Shown here in pieces: positions 59,220-64,000 of a stretch of 64,000 nt of DNA (position 1 is the stretch's first letter; every line of letters begins with the position of its first letter). A program made the translations under genes and the position numbers. The DNA comes from Macrotrachela quadricornifera (taxonomy: Eukaryota; Rotifera; Eurotatoria; Philodinida; Philodinidae). The stretch lies in the NCBI GenBank assembly GCA_022393335.1, contig JAJEKB010021106.1, forward strand, positions 426,148-490,147, read 5' to 3'. Under the pieces are notes generated by a model. The model was not told where the DNA came from and ran no database searches. It saw only the letters and a program-made list of their open reading frames with translations.

Positions 59220-61640
59220 CACATTGGGCACGATGTAGCTGGCCCGAGGATCACGCTACAGTTTAAGGAGAAATTGTGTAGAAAAGCACTTTCTTTTGTT
59301 GTTTTTCTTAGGTAGGAGGTTAAACGTAAGGTGTCATGTATTCTACTTTCAGTACTTTACTTGCGTCCCTTATTCCATAGTATAATGATTAGTATTAAAA
59401 CACTGAAGACAACAAGTAACGCTCGTCTGAAGACTCGCTCAGCTCTTTCTCGTAGAAATCGTGTTTCTAAATTACCGTCAAGCTATTCATTTATAAAATT
59501 TTAAAAAATCAAAGTCAGATTCAAGTTCCTGGACATTAACGGTCGTTGACCAAACTTCATAAAAAACAAATGCTTTTTGTTAAAAATTTATTGTTTGTTT
59601 AAAAAATTGATCTTCAAAAAATTTTTATGCAACTGACTTCAGATTTGAATTTCTCGTCCTTGATTACCGTTCGGTCAACCCTTATAAAAAAAAAATTTTT
59701 TTTTGTAAAAAAAGTGATCCTTTATTTACAAAAATTGATTCTCAAAAAAATTTTAAAAAACTAACATCAGATTCGAGTTCCTCGACCCCAATTACACTTT
59801 CGTCGAGTTTTATAGGAAATATTAATAAAATGTTTTTTTGACCTTGTGCGGACATACAAGCAATCAATCAATCAATCAGACAATTTATGTTTACTGGACT
59901 CTTCTCTACGAAAAAGAGAAAAAAATTTGTTACATAGCTCGGTTCTCTTGACTATTGTGTCCTTTCCTTCGAGCTTATGCTCAGCGAATGTGCTTCGAAT
60001 AACTTGCTGATTGTTGTCTTGAACTAGGTTTCAGCTTTTCGAATAGTGTATCAAGGAGTGAAGATCGTACAACACTTTCGTGCAATTGTAAAATTTCTAT
60101 GTCATTTGCGGCATTATTTTCTTTCTAAATAAGATAACTATTTACTAATGTAGTTCCAAATATCAATTCAAACGCCACTTTTTAATAACATTTTATTGAC
60201 CAACTGAGCCATGTATGATATTTTGACAGTTGATCTAATAAATTGCTACCTTGTCTCGCTTCGTTATAATCGAGAACAACTTGTTGCTTTATAATACATT
60301 CATTTTGTTTATTGGTTAGATATTATCAGAACATTTCTTTTGTCCTTCTCTTTGATCAATTATACATTGATTTTGCTCTAATGCCCGCAAACTTCACCAT
60401 ACTTGAACTTTTTCTGAATAACGTTATGTTCTGATCCAACACGATTACTTCTCAATGTTTCTATAAGAAACATCCTGTTCAAACAAAGGCTTCACAAGAG
60501 AAATACTGGTAAAGAAGTTGTTAGTCACCATGGTTCGATATCATCCAAAAAGACTACTCAATAAATTTGTTACGACCGTTTGAATATGTCCAAGGTCTAT
60601 CATATCTGTACTTGTGCGCTTTTACAGGGATGTATTGTTTGAATGAAAGTGTGTCTCATCATGGTACTATAGGTTCATCAATAGTAATGATCGAGTCAAG
60701 CATATATATTAACGAAAATCTTGCTTTCAGTATATCCAATAACAATGTCAGCTTAAGCAGCCTGTCTTGGTCCAAATTCTTGTTATCCGTTGTTTGAAAA
60801 AAAATCAGAATTTGAGAAGTAAGTCAAGCCTCTTTCTCGAAATGGTATATTGAATAATCTCCGATTCATACAATCGACTACACTCCCAGTAATATTTCAG
60901 TTTTGCCATATGTATCAACCTCATTTCGCTAATATTTCCAAAAAACTTGAGCATCTCTTCATCCGTAGTTGGTTTTCATTGATGAGATTTTGACTGTCTG
61001 CTGATCATATGCGTTTGCAAGTGTTGCTTTGCATATCGATTAATTTCACGAATCATAAAGTCAATAATCTTCTTTGACGAAATGCCAATAGTAATCGATA
61101 GGGTTGATTGTATTGTCTTCTGTAGTGAAAGTTACTTCTTTGACGAGACCATGATTTTCTATGAATTCATCATCCAATTCGAGTTTACTTTTATTCCAGA
61201 CGTCTGAGTCTACCTCGTGATTTGTCAATTCTTCATCGAAACTTTCAGATTCAAGATTTATTCTATCACAGTCATAATCCAAAGAGTTCACTTCATTTCG
61301 TGAGCTGACACTTTCTTCTATATCAATTTCCTCAAACAACATGTGAACTATCCCAAAATTTCTCTCGCCTTTATATAGAAAACGATAGACGGATAAAAAT
61401 AGGAGAGAAAAGTCTGGAAGTTTTCTCCTTATTCTCGCACATGTTATATATAACATGAAAAAGAGCAAAAAATTGAATTGAGCAATTTCTGATTACTTAT
61501 AAAAATTGATTCATTCTACGGTGATAAAAAGAACAGATATAAATAATCGGTAAAAGATAACAAAAAGGTCATTAAATGCATTCACTAGAAGTGAACTGTC
61601 TGTGACATTTTAATCAATGGTCCATGTGGCAGAATGACGC
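59220..61640 (-). pseudogene. piggyBac element copy 3, heavily decayed
   Basis: The 3' end begins after TTAA with CACATTGGGCACGATG, like copies 1 and 2. The 5' end is near 61625-61640 (TGGTCCATGTGGCAGAATGA), an inverted relative of the 3' end. The N-terminal part is open at 61468-61061: LFEEIDIEESVSSRNEVNSL, then HEVDSDVWNKSKLELDDEFI, then NTINPIDYYWHF. It retains the Trp that is a stop in copy 1. The catalytic and C-terminal parts (61060-59950) are recognisable only in pieces with many stops. A ~540-bp element is inserted at about 59408-59945. Confidence 0.8.
59408..59945 (-). mobile_element. Insertion in piggyBac copy 3, related to 40395-40905
   Basis: Reverse-complement match to the right half of the element at 39944-40935: both contain CGTCTGAAGACTCGCTCAG, TTCCTGGACATTAACGG-type and CATACAAGCAATCAA-type stretches. 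Ends read AAGTAAC and GTTAC in opposite orientation. The target duplication is unclear. Non-coding. Confidence 0.7.
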
Positions 61641-62594
61641 GGGAGATTTTTCATCATAAGGCAGTTTTAATGTTAATAGATCGATTTATTTACTGAAACT
61701 CAGTTGTTTTTACAACTGAGATGTCCGCATAATGGACGAGTTTCTTATGAAGATTACTGCGAAAAACATAAATGATAGTGTTTTTTTCTGGTCATTCTGC
61801 ATTGTTTTAGGAATATAATAATGCAAGTTCCTTTTAAATGAAAAATTCAATAGAGCTTTTGACATTCTCGTGCCTTGTTTGAGATCAGAGATAGGAATTT
61901 CGATTCGCAATTGACAACTAAAGAACAAGCAAAACGTATTCCCGTGTGCAAGAAAACGGCGTCGTAAACGGTGAGAATAGGTCGAAAAACGATCGCCGTT
62001 GTCTAGCGAAAAAAACGGTCCGTAAAATGAGCTGACGGATTACGGCGAAATACGATGAGATTAGTGCCTTAATGCGCTGTTTCTTAGCCGTTTCAGGCCA
62101 TATAAGACGCCGTTTCCGACAGTCGGAATGATCGACTTGGATTCTCACGTTTTTGCACTAGAATCTGACTGCTTTTTTTCCCTCTTTTACAAGCTACACA
62201 AACGAAGATGTTCAAGTCAAAGAGAGATTTTTCTATTACTTATAGTTAAAAATGGTGATGATAACGTAGTTCACGAGTTAAAGAATGTTGCAACAAACGA
62301 TTTTGTCTCAGTGATCATTGAAGAGACTAAACAACTCAAATTTAGAACAACAGTGTGAAGCCAATGACATTACTAATGAGTCTTAAACAAATAACAGCTA
62401 GTCTTCACAGAAGACGATACAGACATAAAAAGATTTGAAAGTAACTCGCAAGTGTTTATTTTCTCAAGACAAGTGAGCAATAGATGCAATGTCTCAGTAG
62501 GTTAAAGTTAGACGTTTCTCAGATACTTGAGTTTTTTATTAAAATATAACATTTTTCTGCATTAAATACCAATAAATAGAAACGTTACAAAATT
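61641..62594. other. Intergenic with an ACGG-rich island
   Basis: GC-richer island at 61950-62130 with repeated AAACGG, CCGTTT, TTACGG and GACGCCGTTTCCGACAG, like the islands near 240-480 and 33415-33600. The rest is AT-rich, including an AACTGAG/CTCAGTT inverted pair near 61696-61722. The open frame at 62128-62358 has no recognisable motif. Confidence 0.4.
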
Positions 62595-63194
62595 TTAAAA
62601 CATATTTGGTATGTTCTGCATATCTTCATGGAGTCTTAGTATGTCTGCTCGAGATGCATTTAATGGTCTATAAAGAGAAACAATTTTATACATTACAGAT
62701 TAAAATGAACAAATATCTTCACTATCTTACCTTTCAGTAGCGTCAAATAATTGTCTCGCCTTGCTTGCTGCTGCATCTGCTAAATGTAATATACTTGGAA
62801 TCGATTCACTCGACTGAATCTTAATACGTTGATCAGTATGACAGAGAGAATAAGTGAGTTCCTCCAATTCATTTAATGAATAATGAATTTCATTGACTAA
62901 TACAACATAATTCCCAATTTTATTTGTTCCTAGACCTGGTTCATGTGAGTTTAGGAAATAACTAGGATAATTCGAATTTGTATTAACGATAGAACTATCG
63001 ACAACCACACCAGATTCAACATTGACAACGTCTGACGAAGGTAAAAGTCGAAAGAGTCGAGTATGATGACGTTTTTTAACAACAATGAATGTTAGAAGAG
63101 GAAAGCAGGAATTTGTTGGATAGATAGCTAGAATATGAGAGAAAAGTTGTCCAAATACATCTAAACGTGTAATAGTAAACTGCGAACAGTACAC
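62595..63194 (-). CDS. Unknown protein, last two exons (partial or complete)
   Basis: Exon 63194-62731 joins exon 62667-62595 across a 63-bp GT-AG intron with the frame kept (ATER then PLNASRADILRLHED, ending QNIPNMF and stop). The N-terminal half has a beta-strand-like pattern (TRLDVFGQLFSHILAIYP, CFPLLTFIVVKK). The C-terminal half is helical (NEIHYSLNELEELTYSLC, HLADAAASKARQLFDATE). I do not recognise the family. The Met at 63194 may be internal: an acceptor-like TTCGCAG lies about 15 bp downstream of it, so an upstream exon may exist beyond the GC-rich repeat at 63210. The splice site and codon-like composition support a real gene. Confidence 0.6.
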
Positions 63195-63209
63195 AAGAGA
63201 ATATGGAGC

Positions 63210-63850
63210 TTGAATATGTCACAGGATCCCGCTCTCAACACAGGGATCAAATGCGGGTTCTTAGACAAGAAGGAAACAGAAACTACTTTTCCCATTAAAC
63301 ATGGATCCATTAACTTTGAAACTATCTGGTTGATCAGAAACGATCATCCTATCCTACGATCTTACACATCGCAAAACCGAATCCGCCATCCAAATCAGTT
63401 CCACCCGATTTCCAGAACTCTCGAATCATCGAGCTAACTCACCTGATTCGACAACGATCGAGTTACCTTAATTTTCAGAACTGCACCTGATTCTGGATCT
63501 CCTTCACCCTCGCCTACACCTCAAACACTCCTCATCAGGATACACAAGGCAAGCTGGAAGTGACGATGAGACAGAATTTCGGAATTCGACGGAACTGCTA
63601 GGAAATCTGATCGATTCCTTCTAATCCCGCTTCGATCTAATTTCAGAATTTCGTTCGGACATCGTCTACTCATTTTAGATATTTACCTTCAAATATAAAA
63701 AACAAACTGAGAATGAGAATAAGACACAATTCCAAAAATTGAAAGAACTCGATCGTTTTTGAATAAGTCGTGCTAGTTTGATGATGCCGGAATTCCGAAA
63801 TCCGATGTAATTGATTCTACAATGTGCAACATCACGAAATAGGATATATT
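63210..63850. repeat. GC-richer repeat island, probable element arm
   Basis: Contrasts with the AT-rich surroundings. Repeated GATCC, GATTC, GGAATTC-like and TTTCAGAA motifs occur in both directions, for example TTCGGAATTCGACGG near 63577. It resembles the arms of the elements at 510 and 11672 in style but not in exact sequence. No termini or target site were found. Open frames inside are not credible. Confidence 0.35.
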
Positions 63851-63859
63851 CTCTTGGTC

Positions 63860-64000
63860 AAAACTTTTTTAAGTGTGGTGGGCAACAGAAATAAGACACT
63901 GGTCTTTTTGAATAAATATCCTACTTAATCTCATCCATGTAACTAAAAGGAAAATCGTCCCTTACTTTGAAACGCCTTTTTCAAAGCGACCACCTCTTCA
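63860..64000. mobile_element. Possible Tc1-like terminus at the right edge
   Basis: TTAAGTGTGGTGGGCAACAG followed by AAATAAGACACTGGTC loosely resembles the terminus at 1-43 (CAGTGGTGGCCAAAATTATA). If real, the element extends beyond the window. Weak evidence. Confidence 0.25.

Overview
This is an AT-rich animal genomic window. Genes have very short introns (48-67 bp in most cases), single-exon rhodopsin-like receptors are expanded, and DNA transposons and fold-back elements are very dense. Together these suggest a bdelloid rotifer (Rotaria/Adineta-like). That assignment is inferred from the receptor type, intron size and transposon load; no rRNA or mitochondrial marker is present to confirm it. 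I see no rRNA, tRNA or CRISPR array.

Layout. Nine related 7TM receptor genes form two arrays that point away from each other. Four are on the minus strand at 2.9-16.2 kb, one of them split by a transposon. Five are on the plus strand at 35.4-59.0 kb. Between the arrays lie two ordinary multi-exon genes. One is a six-exon acetylcholinesterase-like gene (19233-21640, minus) with its catalytic triad and an amphiphilic C-terminal tail. The other is a five-exon DEK_C + SWIB-domain gene (25323-26246, plus). A further two-exon gene of unknown function sits near the right edge (62595-63194, minus).

Mobile DNA fills most of the rest. There are four piggyBac-type transposase relics (8.5, 30, 53 and 60 kb), a mariner relic (44.4-46.3 kb), a Tc1-like relic (48.5-49.3 kb), an unclassified degenerate ORF family (17.3-18.8 kb) and many non-autonomous elements with inverted-repeat arms. 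Several are nested. A piggyBac sits exactly at the TTAA centre of a 1.56 kb palindromic element. A TTAA-flanked element sits inside the mariner transposase. A 3.7 kb element inserted beside a receptor gene contains the mariner and two other elements. Paralogous receptor blocks preserve several matching empty sites.

The most unusual object is the 1,380 bp TA-flanked element at 11672-13051 that splits the third receptor. Its arms are packed with TCGGATCC-type inverted motifs. Its core is a ~71 bp tandem array in which each unit looks like a 26-nt exon between a GTAAGTAT donor and a TTTTAG acceptor. Removing the element and one TA restores the receptor frame. A smaller array built the same way occurs at 39481-39665.
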